From Spartobacteria bacterium (GTDB lineage Bacteria > Verrucomicrobiota > Verrucomicrobiae > Chthoniobacterales > UBA6821): a DNA stretch of 11,703 nt. The notes under the pieces are model-generated. The model made no database searches. It worked only from the letters and a program-made list of their open reading frames with translations, and had not been told where the DNA came from. Both the position numbers and the translations under genes were made by a program. Shown in pieces: positions 1-6,114 of this stretch. Location of the stretch: assembly GCA_003136515.1 (NCBI GenBank), contig PLEU01000148.1, positions 3,329-15,031 on the forward strand, read 5' to 3'. Position 1 is the first letter of the stretch. Every line of letters begins with the position of its first letter.

Positions 1-2
1 GC

Positions 3-611
3 ATAAAACCTTGGGGTACCAGTCATGCTGTACTCGTCGCGGCCTCATCGGTCAGCAATCCTTTTATCGTTATCAATGCCGATGATCATTACGGAGCATC
101 GGGCTTTTCCAAACTGGCTTGCTTCCTCTCTTCTTCTCCATCCGCCTCCTATGCCATGGTCGGCTACCAGCTTAAAAAAACCCTTTCAGAGCATGGAACC
201 GTTTCCCGTGGAATCTGCCGTGCGGATAAAGATGGAAACCTGCTCGATATCAATGAACTCACAACCATTTCCCGCACCCCTGAAGGGATTACGGCAGGGG
301 AAAACCCCCTTTTTCATCTAACTGGAGAGGAAGCAACCTCGATGAATTTCTGGGCATTAATGCCTGATATTTTTGAAAAACTGGAACGTCTGTTCGACGA
401 GTTTCTAGAGGTAAAGGGAGAGGATCCCAAGGCAGAGTTTTATCTCCCCGCCGCGATAAGTTCCCTGATTGCCTCGGGTGAGGCTACGGTGAAACTTTTG
501 AAATCCGAGGATGCATGGTATGGTCTGACATACCCTGAAGATCATGCTGTTGTTGCCAAGGCACTAGCCTCGAGGAAGTTACAGGGTAAGATTATTCAAC
601 AAAACGGGTGA
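3..611 (+). CDS. Nucleotidyltransferase family protein, 5'-truncated by the window edge
   Basis: This frame is open from the first bases and ends at TGA 609-611, giving 202 C-terminal residues; the true start lies upstream. Near the beginning it reads KPWGTSHAVL and then FIVINADDHYG. These are hallmarks of the NTP-transferase (sugar-1-phosphate nucleotidylyltransferase) fold: the first belongs to the nucleotide/sugar-binding region and the acidic NADD to the metal-binding site. MNFWALMPDIFEKL further on resembles the conserved 'N.W.F.P..F' segment of a stand-alone ~300-residue nucleotidyltransferase family. The N-terminal glycine-rich nucleotide loop is outside the window. The protein is probably cytoplasmic and transfers a nucleotidyl group to a sugar phosphate; the substrate cannot be read from this part. 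The last 20 bp overlap the 3' end of the convergent nitroreductase gene. The family is fairly sure, the exact reaction is not. Confidence 0.8.
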   Translation: MKPWGTSHAVLVAASSVSNPFIVINADDHYGASGFSKLACFLSSSPSASYAMVGYQLKKTLSEHGTVSRGICRADKDGNLLDINELTTISRTPEGITAGENPLFHLTGEEATSMNFWALMPDIFEKLERLFDEFLEVKGEDPKAEFYLPAAISSLIASGEATVKLLKSEDAWYGLTYPEDHAVVAKALASRKLQGKIIQQNG

Positions 612-1287
612 AGTTTGCAGCAGAATCCCTTTCCGTTCGCAGGGAATTTTCAATTTTTGACTTATCCTCGTAGCCCAGAGACAGGCCGCAGATGAGTTGT
701 TGGCTCTGAGTTAACTCCAAATGACGAGCCACAATCCGATGATACTTGATAAAGGCCGCCTGAGGGCAGGTATCAAGTCCTCGCGATTTGGCTGCAATCA
801 TGACATTCTGGAGAAACATGCCGTAATCAATCCAGCTACCCTGCCCCATGATGCGGTCGATGGTGAAGAAAAGTCCGACAGGAGCATCAAAGAAGGCATA
901 ATTTTTTGCAAATTGGAGAGCCATTTTTTCCCGATCACCCTTGGCGATACCTAGTAATCCGTAGAGATCATAACCAACCTTTCGACGTCGATCGAGAAAG
1001 GGGTGAATCCATTTTTCTGGGTAATAGTGGTATTCCTCATGATGCTCAGCATCTTTTACGGGACTCAAAGCAGTCTCAATCAACTCGCGCGAGAGAGCCT
1101 GCTTCTTTTCTCCAGTGATTACCGTGACCTGCCAGGGCTGGGTGTTAGTTCCAGATGGCGCTCTGGCTGCAACATCAAGGATTTCAAGAACTTGTTCCCT
1201 TGGCACAGGCGTCGGCATAAATCCGCGCACGGAATGTCGGCTCCGGATGACTTGATCCACGATCGCCGCAATTTCGGATTGTTCCAT
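592..1287 (-). CDS. Nitroreductase family FMN-dependent oxidoreductase
   Basis: This 231-residue protein is full length for the nitroreductase family (FMN flavoproteins that reduce nitroaromatics, quinones or similar acceptors with NAD(P)H). The FMN-phosphate segment RSRHSVRGF is at residues 15-23, APSGTNTQPW at 43-52, and the C-terminal GLSLGYED segment at 201-208. The insert at about residues 85-120 (YYPEKW...RRRKVGYDLYGLLGI), together with GSWIDYGMFLQN and GLDTCPQAA, resembles the 4-nitrobenzoate reductase (PnbA/NfnB-like) branch. No signal peptide is visible, so it is probably a cytoplasmic dimer. It lies 29 bp downstream of the minus-strand GH1 gene and may be co-transcribed with it. Its end overlaps the convergent nucleotidyltransferase gene by 20 bp. 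The upstream sequence has no strong Shine-Dalgarno, but the ATG at 1287 gives the expected N-terminus. The natural substrate is unknown. Confidence 0.92.
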   Translation of the reverse strand: MEQSEIAAIVDQVIRSRHSVRGFMPTPVPREQVLEILDVAARAPSGTNTQPWQVTVITGEKKQALSRELIETALSPVKDAEHHEEYHYYPEKWIHPFLDRRRKVGYDLYGLLGIAKGDREKMALQFAKNYAFFDAPVGLFFTIDRIMGQGSWIDYGMFLQNVMIAAKSRGLDTCPQAAFIKYHRIVARHLELTQSQQLICGLSLGYEDKSKIENSLRTERDSAANFTRFVE

Positions 1288-1316
1288 CAGATAAATAAAC
1301 TCTGGGGATACTTTGA

Positions 1317-2657
1317 CTATGGCTCCGGGTAGGCCTTGATGAAGTTGCGGTACCAGATCGCAGACGGTGAGGGGATTCGATCATGGGTTTTCTTGTCAAA
1401 AGCAAAGAGTCCGAACTGGCCATGCCATCCCTCCGTCCATTCGTAATTATCGACAAGCGTCCAAGGAAAATATCCGCGCACGTCGACACCGTCATTCATG
1501 GCGCGTCGCATCTGTGCGATATGTTCACGGAAATATCGAATGGATTTCTGGCCGCTTTGAGTCCCTATTCCATTCTCTGAAATAACAATGGGCTTGTGAT
1601 AACGATCAGTCACCTCCTTCAGAACATGGTAGAGCCCTGTGGGATCGATTTCCCATCCAAGCTGGGTGTAGTTGGAATTGCGTTCCCCACTTGGACGGAA
1701 GAGGAACCGCACGGCACTCGCCTGCTGGGAGTAGTAATAGTTCACACCGATGAGGTCGCAAGTATCCACGACCATGTCGAGTTGGTCATAATTCTGGTGC
1801 ATCATCAGATTATAAACGGAACGGGTGGGATCGAGATACGCAGCCTTTTTCCAGTGGGGAAGGGAATAAATCCCCATGATGAGGGCATCCGGCCTCTCTT
1901 CTTTAACTATGGCCGCGGCATCACGGAACATGCTTGCGGAAACGCGCATGGCCTTTTTATAGGAACCCGGTCTCACCAGCAGTCCTGGTGGCCAATGTGC
2001 CGCAATCCATCCAAGCTGAAGTGCCCCGTTTGGCTCATTCTCAGGAACATAGATCCGCACGTAAGGTTTTGTGGCACGCACCACCCGCCGCACATGAGCC
2101 CGCCAGGCGGCTTGGACATCGGGGTTCATGAAGTTTGCCTTTGATTTGTCCTTTGTATAAAGCCAGTCGGGGAAGGTGAAATGCCACAGGGTGATGATGG
2201 GTTCAATCCCTGCTGCCCTCACGCGACGGGCCATTTCGGCATATTGCTGAAGTGCCTGCTCGTTAATCTCTCCTTGCCTGGGTTCGACACGTGCCCATTC
2301 CACACCAAAGCGGAAGTGGTTGACGCCCAGAAATTTTAGGGCCGCAAGATCCTTATCAAATTCGCTCCAGGAAAACACCGCACCATCCCCACGTGGAGGA
2401 GCCCCTCCATCTTCTGCAAAACGATCCCAATCTGTCTTAAAATACCACTTGGATCCCGGAGGATATCCCTTGTCTTCATTCTGAAAGGGAGCAGTGGATG
2501 TACCCCACCAGAATGGCTCCTTGGGCAGTGGCTTTAGTATGAGGGCGTTGACCGGAGGTCTGTAATGGGGGGGTGCCATGATACAGCTCGGGGTCAGCAT
2601 TAAAGCCAAGAGAGGTAGGAGATAAGTCGAAAATTGGCGGAAGGCTGCTTGATGCAT
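1317..2657 (-). CDS. Glycoside hydrolase family 1 (beta-glucosidase-like) putative lipoprotein, copy A
   Basis: This 446-residue protein is a complete GH1 TIM barrel behind an export signal. A hydrophobic stretch (residues 12-21) is followed by LTPSC; Cys25 may be lipidated, though the lipobox is imperfect. GH1 active-site residues are present: Q59 and E61 (FQNED), H159 (TLWHF), N207 and acid/base E208 (PENEPNG), NYYYS at 306-310, nucleophile E361 (ISENG), W399 and E406-W407 (DNYEW). All retaining catalytic elements are therefore intact. The acid/base segment reads P-E-N-E-P instead of the usual T-x-N-E-P. Likely role: hydrolysis of beta-glycosides outside the cytoplasm; many bacterial GH1 enzymes are cytoplasmic. 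It is paralogous to the plus-strand GH1 gene at 3619, with shared stretches such as FDKDLAALK, EWARVEP and PENEPNG. The sugar specificity (glucose, galactose, fucose and so on) cannot be told. Confidence 0.93.
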   Translation of the reverse strand: MHQAAFRQFSTYLLPLLALMLTPSCIMAPPHYRPPVNALILKPLPKEPFWWGTSTAPFQNEDKGYPPGSKWYFKTDWDRFAEDGGAPPRGDGAVFSWSEFDKDLAALKFLGVNHFRFGVEWARVEPRQGEINEQALQQYAEMARRVRAAGIEPIITLWHFTFPDWLYTKDKSKANFMNPDVQAAWRAHVRRVVRATKPYVRIYVPENEPNGALQLGWIAAHWPPGLLVRPGSYKKAMRVSASMFRDAAAIVKEERPDALIMGIYSLPHWKKAAYLDPTRSVYNLMMHQNYDQLDMVVDTCDLIGVNYYYSQQASAVRFLFRPSGERNSNYTQLGWEIDPTGLYHVLKEVTDRYHKPIVISENGIGTQSGQKSIRYFREHIAQMRRAMNDGVDVRGYFPWTLVDNYEWTEGWHGQFGLFAFDKKTHDRIPSPSAIWYRNFIKAYPEP

Positions 2658-2695
2658 GGCTCAGTGCCTAGTAGCTATTTGAAGTCCCATCAACC

Positions 2696-3622
2696 ATGAA
2701 GCACTCTTTTCTACTTTTTATCTTCGCAATGATGGCAGTTGGTGAGTGCAGAGCCTCGATGGATTTCACTTCAAAGCGACTGATGCCCGATACGGTGGTC
2801 ATGAATGACGGGACACAACTCCGCGGACTCATTGTCAAGAACGATGCCTTTGAGGTCGTACTTCAAAAAAGGATCGGGGAGGTGGAAATACCCAAGAAAT
2901 ATATCCGCAGGATCGAGGATGAGGGAGATGCAAATGTTTATTTTGCCGATATTATAGCCCCTGGAAAAATTCCTCCCTGGAGGATGATCGTTCAGGATCT
3001 ACGAACCGATGACAACATCACCTCTTTCCGGCAAATCCCAGCAACCACCATCGAGAGTGGGTATCTTAAAAATATTCCCTATCTTTCATTTCGGATCAAT
3101 AAGCACACGGAAATGAATGTTTATGGAAATCCTGAGGATCCAGTTTGCCTTGAATTTGGCGTCTATGAGCACGGGGGGCAGATTACCCGTTTCAAGAAGA
3201 TGATCCGCGCTTATCTGGCAGGAACACTTAATTCCCGGGCGGAAATTGCGGCCCTCTATTCCCTGAGCGAAAAAGGGGATGAGCGACAGGCGGGGAAGTT
3301 ATGTTTCAAAGTGTTACCCCAATCGGCCCCAGATGCTTACGGCGGATGGTGGATTTCGATGTTTGAGCCCCAGCGACTGGAAGAAGCCCGGGTGAGCGAT
3401 GCTGAGTATAGCAAGGTGACGCTCCCATTTCTTAGCGTCAACACGATCAAAGGTAGGTTGCGTGAAGAAAAATCTATCGCCCATGACAAATTTCTTTCCG
3501 ACACCATGATGTCGTGGGCTTCCATGATGCCTGATCTTAGGGGATTTTATCGCAGTAAATCCGGCGAACTCAATCTACTGACTATCCCGTCCCAAACTAA
3601 CTCTACGCAAGCATCCCAGTGA
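2696..3622 (+). CDS. Secreted protein of unknown function, translationally coupled to a GH1 lipoprotein
   Basis: I do not recognise this 308-residue protein as a named family. Residues 1-20 form a typical signal peptide (KHSFLLFIFAMMAVG, likely cleaved after CRA), so it should be exported. Residues 33-73 (DTVVMNDGTQLRGLIVKND, then EVVLQ, EVEIPKKYIRRI) look like a small all-beta module of alternating hydrophobic strands around a DG turn. Similar short 'DG..l.G.i' beta modules occur in exported PVC-group proteins, but I cannot name a Pfam entry. The C-terminal part includes GGWWISMFEPQRLEEA (residues 216-231) and a Ser/Thr/Gln-rich tail. No catalytic motif is evident. Its stop overlaps the start of the downstream GH1 gene (GTGA), so the two are probably co-translated and work in the same compartment. 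The ATG at 2696 is the only start that keeps the signal peptide; no clear Shine-Dalgarno precedes it. Confidence 0.8.
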   Translation: MKHSFLLFIFAMMAVGECRASMDFTSKRLMPDTVVMNDGTQLRGLIVKNDAFEVVLQKRIGEVEIPKKYIRRIEDEGDANVYFADIIAPGKIPPWRMIVQDLRTDDNITSFRQIPATTIESGYLKNIPYLSFRINKHTEMNVYGNPEDPVCLEFGVYEHGGQITRFKKMIRAYLAGTLNSRAEIAALYSLSEKGDERQAGKLCFKVLPQSAPDAYGGWWISMFEPQRLEEARVSDAEYSKVTLPFLSVNTIKGRLREEKSIAHDKFLSDTMMSWASMMPDLRGFYRSKSGELNLLTIPSQTNSTQASQ

Positions 3623-5010
3623 CCCTCAAAAAAAAGCTCTTATCGCTTCTCCCGTGCATCGCAATACTGATGCTGAGTGGCTGCGCCATACACCCGCTTG
3701 GACCTCTTGATAAGGCGCCCAGACACAAGGCCAAAAAAGATACAGGGTACCCCGGTTTTGCATGGGGAATTTCAACTTCGAGCCTTCAGTATGAAAACCG
3801 TGATGAAAAGCCCGGGGATAAGGATTATTTTCTCAGGGATTGGGATCTACTCGTGCAGAACGGGAAAGCCCCGGTCATTGGCCACGCTCTCGACTCCTGG
3901 AGTGATTTTGACAAGGATCTTGCAGCCCTTAAAAAAATCGGAGCCACCCACTACCGTTTCAGCATCGAATGGGCCCGTGTTGAACCCCATCCTGGGATGT
4001 ATAACGAAAAGGCGATTCAAGGTTATGTGTCGATGTGCCGGAAACTCCGCGAGGCAGGCATCGAGCCGGTTGTGACGCTCTGGCATTTCAGCTTTCCGGC
4101 ATGGCTGACAGATCCGCACGATTCCAAAAAGGTAAACTGGCTTAATCCCATGGCCCGTGAACGCTGGAATCTCTATGTAACCAAGATGGTGAGGGCCACT
4201 TCCCCTTATGTGAGCTATTATGCACCGGAGAATGAGCCCAATGGTCAGGTGCTAACCGCCTATATTGCCGGACTCTGGCCCCCATGCCACACCCTCGATT
4301 TTGCAGGATACAAGGCAGCCACGATCGCCAGTGCGGATATGTTCCGGGACGCCGCCGCCCGCATCAAGGAAATCAAGCCTACAGCCAAGGTTGTGAGCGT
4401 CGAAGCTCTCCCTTGGTGGGAACATGGCCTGCTGGACCCCGGTGGCCTCATTTATAATACCGTACAGCATTCCAATTTTGATCACCTAGATAGAATCTAT
4501 GACGTCTGCGACATCATCGGATTTAATTATTATTACAGCCAAGTGGCTGGACCTCTTAGCTTCCTCTCCGAGTCTTACCGTCATGGGAATCACTTCACGA
4601 TGATGGGCTGGCGCATTGATCCCAAATCCTTGGGCCGGCAGATACGCTATGTCGCAAAGCGTTACGACAAGCCGATCATGATCACGGAAAACGGGATCGC
4701 TACACTTAACGATAAAAAACGCATTAAATACCTTCATGATCATATCGAACAGATCCGAGAAGCCATGGATGAGGGATATGATGTGAGGGGATACTTCGTA
4801 TGGTCACTCGCTGATAATTATGAGTGGCATTATGGCTATGTGCCAAAATTCGGATTGGCGACTATGGATCCGAAGACACATGATCGGGTGCTTAAGCCAT
4901 CCGGATGGTATTATCAAAAGGTGATCAAGACATCACAGCAGGAGCAGAAAGTTGATCCCGGAAATAAAGTACAAGGCCACTCTAAAGACCCATCTGGACT
5001 TTATAACTGA
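3619..5010 (+). CDS. Glycoside hydrolase family 1 (beta-glucosidase-like) lipoprotein, copy B
   Basis: This 463-residue GH1 protein starts at GTG 3619, which overlaps the TGA of the preceding gene (GTGA), implying translational coupling. Residues 1-22 form a lipoprotein signal with a good lipobox, LSGC, and lipidation expected at Cys22. Active-site residues visible are Q57 and E59 (LQYEN), H156 (TLWHF), N205 and acid/base E206 (PENEPNG), NYYYS at 303-307, nucleophile E357 (ITENG), W395 and E402-W403 (DNYEW). All elements needed for retaining beta-glycoside hydrolysis are present. As in copy A, the T normally preceding the NEP motif is replaced: the segment reads APENEP. The C-terminal tail after about residue 438 is polar and probably lies outside the barrel. 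It is a diverged paralogue of copy A; the two differ in the region around residues 260-275 and 310-330, which may tune substrate choice. The insertion element lies about 100 bp downstream. Confidence 0.94.
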   Translation: MTLKKKLLSLLPCIAILMLSGCAIHPLGPLDKAPRHKAKKDTGYPGFAWGISTSSLQYENRDEKPGDKDYFLRDWDLLVQNGKAPVIGHALDSWSDFDKDLAALKKIGATHYRFSIEWARVEPHPGMYNEKAIQGYVSMCRKLREAGIEPVVTLWHFSFPAWLTDPHDSKKVNWLNPMARERWNLYVTKMVRATSPYVSYYAPENEPNGQVLTAYIAGLWPPCHTLDFAGYKAATIASADMFRDAAARIKEIKPTAKVVSVEALPWWEHGLLDPGGLIYNTVQHSNFDHLDRIYDVCDIIGFNYYYSQVAGPLSFLSESYRHGNHFTMMGWRIDPKSLGRQIRYVAKRYDKPIMITENGIATLNDKKRIKYLHDHIEQIREAMDEGYDVRGYFVWSLADNYEWHYGYVPKFGLATMDPKTHDRVLKPSGWYYQKVIKTSQQEQKVDPGNKVQGHSKDPSGLYN

Positions 5011-5100
5011 AGCCCAAATAAGACGGTATAGGGCCTTTTCTTAAACCAACTAGAAGGGAATACAAAAAACCGTCCTTACATAAAGCGCAAGAACGGGCTC

Positions 5101-5108
5101 TAATATAT
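5101..5108. repeat. Target-site duplication, left copy
   Basis: The sequence TAATATAT lies directly outside the left inverted repeat and is repeated exactly at 5894-5901, directly outside the right one. Eight base pairs is the duplication length known for the IS1595 family, and the AT-rich target fits. It reconstructs the empty site as a single TAATATAT between 5100 and 5902. Confidence 0.9.
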
Positions 5109-5148
5109 CATGCCTATCGGGTGTGACTCACACAGCCGCTATATGTAG
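5109..5148 (+). repeat. Left terminal inverted repeat of the cassette
   Basis: These 40 bp match the reverse complement of 5855-5893 at 34 positions, with five mismatches and one gap. The best-conserved parts are the outermost CATGCCTA, the central CACACAGCC and the inner CTATATG. The match stops sharply at 5148 on the inside and at 5109 on the outside, where the direct repeat begins. Confidence 0.88.
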
Positions 5149-5160
5149 TATCTTGGGGTA

Positions 5161-5406
5161 GTGAAGAAATGTTCGTTCCTGGAAACTCACCAACGGACCA
5201 ACCATTCCTTTCCTCGATCGCTGCCTGAATAGCAGCGCATGTTTCCAGATGACGCAGCATGCGCGAAGTATTTAGAGGAGGCGCAATGGCAGGATGGATT
5301 TATTTGCCCGAGATGCAATCAGATGGGCGTTCCGTATCGCATAGCAAACCGTCCTCTTGTCCTTCGATGCCGTAAATGCCCTCGGGATACAGGATTGATG
5401 GCTTGA
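5161..5406 (+). pseudogene. IS1595-type transposase, N-terminal remnant
   Basis: Read from a possible GTG at 5161, this frame gives an N-terminus of IS1595-transposase type: SLPE, then QRMFPDDAACAKYLEEAQW and DGFICPRC. A zinc ribbon follows, with Cys codons at 5305, 5314, 5368 and 5377 (CPRC-x17-CRKC), then RDTGLMA. Two lesions are visible. A TAG at 5230-5232 interrupts SLPE*QRMF, where relatives I recall have a phenylalanine. The frame ends at TGA 5404-5406, just where relatives continue with AGT.MH and the whole catalytic domain. An ATG at 5239 could restart a ~55-residue zinc-ribbon peptide. The piece retains the putative end-recognition part of a transposase and no DNA-cleavage part. Such a peptide might bind the element's ends, but that is speculation. 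Confidence 0.85.
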
Positions 5407-5840
5407 CGCGATACAAGCCTCGTCGCACAAGCGGATCGGAGCATCTCGTGTACATCAAGGATAAACGCGTATATAAGCGAACAAAATCCGGCAAATACGG
5501 ACAAAAGCATGCAACGCCTGATCAGTATATGGAGCGATTGGCGTTAATGAATAAGATATGTCCGCCACTTGATAATCGATTCGAAGATTTTGTTAAGAAC
5601 TTAGCGGGCCAATGTAGCATAATATCAAGCATACGATTCTTCCCTGGTCCGCACCCCGATGGACATACCGTTGATTCCTATTTAAAAGAGGCTGGCTTTG
5701 CGTTACTTTCGGATGGTTCTGGAACCATGGATTACATAAATCGTGATTTCCGTCTGATCTTGCGTGATTGCCATCCACAAAACTGGATCATGGATCGCGA
5801 TCTGATACCCATTGATATCATCCCAGAAGTAATCCAGTAG
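5376..5840 (+). CDS. Kinase-PolyVal domain protein (polyvalent-protein-type Ser/Thr/Tyr kinase fold), element cargo
   Basis: Numbered from ATG 5376 the ORF has 154 residues. From about residue 12 it resembles the single-domain protein kinase described in phage and conjugative-element polyvalent proteins (Pfam Kinase-PolyVal): SGSEHLVYI, RVYKRTKSGKYG (K34 a candidate nucleotide-contacting lysine), TPDQYMERLALMNKI, a phosphate/adenine-side region SIRFFPGPHPDG, and the catalytic-loop-like RDCHPQNWIMD (D131, H133, N136) followed by LIPIDIIP (D147). The domain appears complete. Residues 1-10 are encoded by DNA that also encodes the transposase remnant in another frame, so ATG 5376 may not be the real start. 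TTG 5403, which overlaps the transposase TGA as TTGA, is an alternative that leaves the domain intact. Substrates are unknown for this family. The ORF lies wholly inside the insertion, ending 15 bp before the right repeat. Confidence 0.75.
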   Translation: MPSGYRIDGLTRYKPRRTSGSEHLVYIKDKRVYKRTKSGKYGQKHATPDQYMERLALMNKICPPLDNRFEDFVKNLAGQCSIISSIRFFPGPHPDGHTVDSYLKEAGFALLSDGSGTMDYINRDFRLILRDCHPQNWIMDRDLIPIDIIPEVIQ

Positions 5841-5854
5841 CTTACCGCCTTTCA

Positions 5855-5893
5855 CTCCATATAGTGGCTGTGTGTGTCATCCCGGTAGGCATG
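5855..5893 (-). repeat. Right terminal inverted repeat of the cassette
   Basis: These 39 bp are the inverted counterpart of 5109-5148 (34 matching positions, one gap). The outermost bases are GGCATG at 5888-5893, and the direct repeat follows at once. The kinase stop codon is 15 bp inside. Confidence 0.88.
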
Positions 5894-5901
5894 TAATATA
5901 T
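5894..5901. repeat. Target-site duplication, right copy
   Basis: TAATATAT directly abuts the right inverted repeat and is identical to 5101-5108. Bases outside the eight differ between the two sides (C at 5100, A at 5902), so the duplication is exactly eight. Confidence 0.9.
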
Positions 5902-5908
5902 AATGTAA

Positions 5909-6037
5909 TTATGGTTGCAAATTATCACCAATAATTCCGCCGCAATTATCCTCAAGAGCTGAGAGCCCACTTCCAATGCTCGCAATTTTTAACGCTTCAG
6001 CGGGAGTAAGATTTTTGAGATTTGAATCAGCTGTCAT
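5909..6037 (-). pseudogene. Short protein-like ORF or 3' remnant of an unknown gene
   Basis: On the minus strand an ATG at 6037 opens 42 codons ending at TAA 5909-5911. The product contains NLKNLTPAEALKIASIG and SGLSALEDN. The same frame stays open upstream to 6154, without a usable start, and reads ELGESSFANFLKVDADLK. That looks like ordinary protein sequence, and its upstream end runs into the first bases of ldhA. It may be the C-terminus of a gene whose front was lost, or a small gene of its own. No Shine-Dalgarno is seen before 6037. I do not recognise the family. The insertion element sits 8 bp beyond its stop (its target duplication ends at 5901), so this sequence was probably part of the pre-insertion site. 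Confidence 0.35.
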
Positions 6038-6114
6038 TGTTTTTAAATCCGCGTCGACCTTGAGGAAATTGGCAAAGCTGGATTCTCCTAGCTCATTCTG
6101 CTCATGATGCCGTA

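Larger units (their letters stand above)
5109..5893 (+). mobile_element. 785-bp IS1595-family-derived cassette carrying a Kinase-PolyVal gene
   Basis: The element begins CATGCC at 5109 and ends GGCATG at 5893. Its ends are ~40-bp imperfect inverted repeats, with a perfect 8-bp duplication (TAATATAT) immediately outside both. Inside, in order, are the left repeat, a decayed N-terminal piece of an IS1595-type transposase (zinc ribbon), a kinase-fold ORF of the polyvalent-protein type, and the right repeat. The transposase catalytic (ISXO2/DDE-like) domain is absent, so the element cannot move by itself; movement would need a transposase supplied in trans. IS1595 members are known to make 8-bp duplications, and some carry passenger genes. 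I did not find this cargo combination in what I remember of the family. The outer boundary is well supported; assignment to IS1595 rests on the transposase remnant and the duplication length, not on a comparison of ends. Confidence 0.85.

Noticed and set aside
1596..2144. A 182-codon plus-strand ORF antisense to GH1 copy A
   Set aside because: It lies wholly inside a well-supported GH1 gene with all active-site motifs and shows no family features of its own; it reads as an opposite-strand shadow.
5020..5077. AAGACGGT and ACCGTCCTT as arms of a terminator after GH1 copy B
   Set aside because: The arms match imperfectly, the loop would be about 40 bases, and no T run follows.
5371..5406. Programmed -1 frameshift fusing the zinc ribbon to the kinase
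   Set aside because: The frame relation is right for a -1 shift, but the 31-bp overlap contains no slippery A or T run or other known shift signal; coupling at TTGA is simpler.
6060..6097. A sigma70-like promoter upstream of ldhA (TTGAGG or TTGGCA as -35)
   Set aside because: No acceptable -10 hexamer lies at the right distance from either candidate, so no promoter could be supported.
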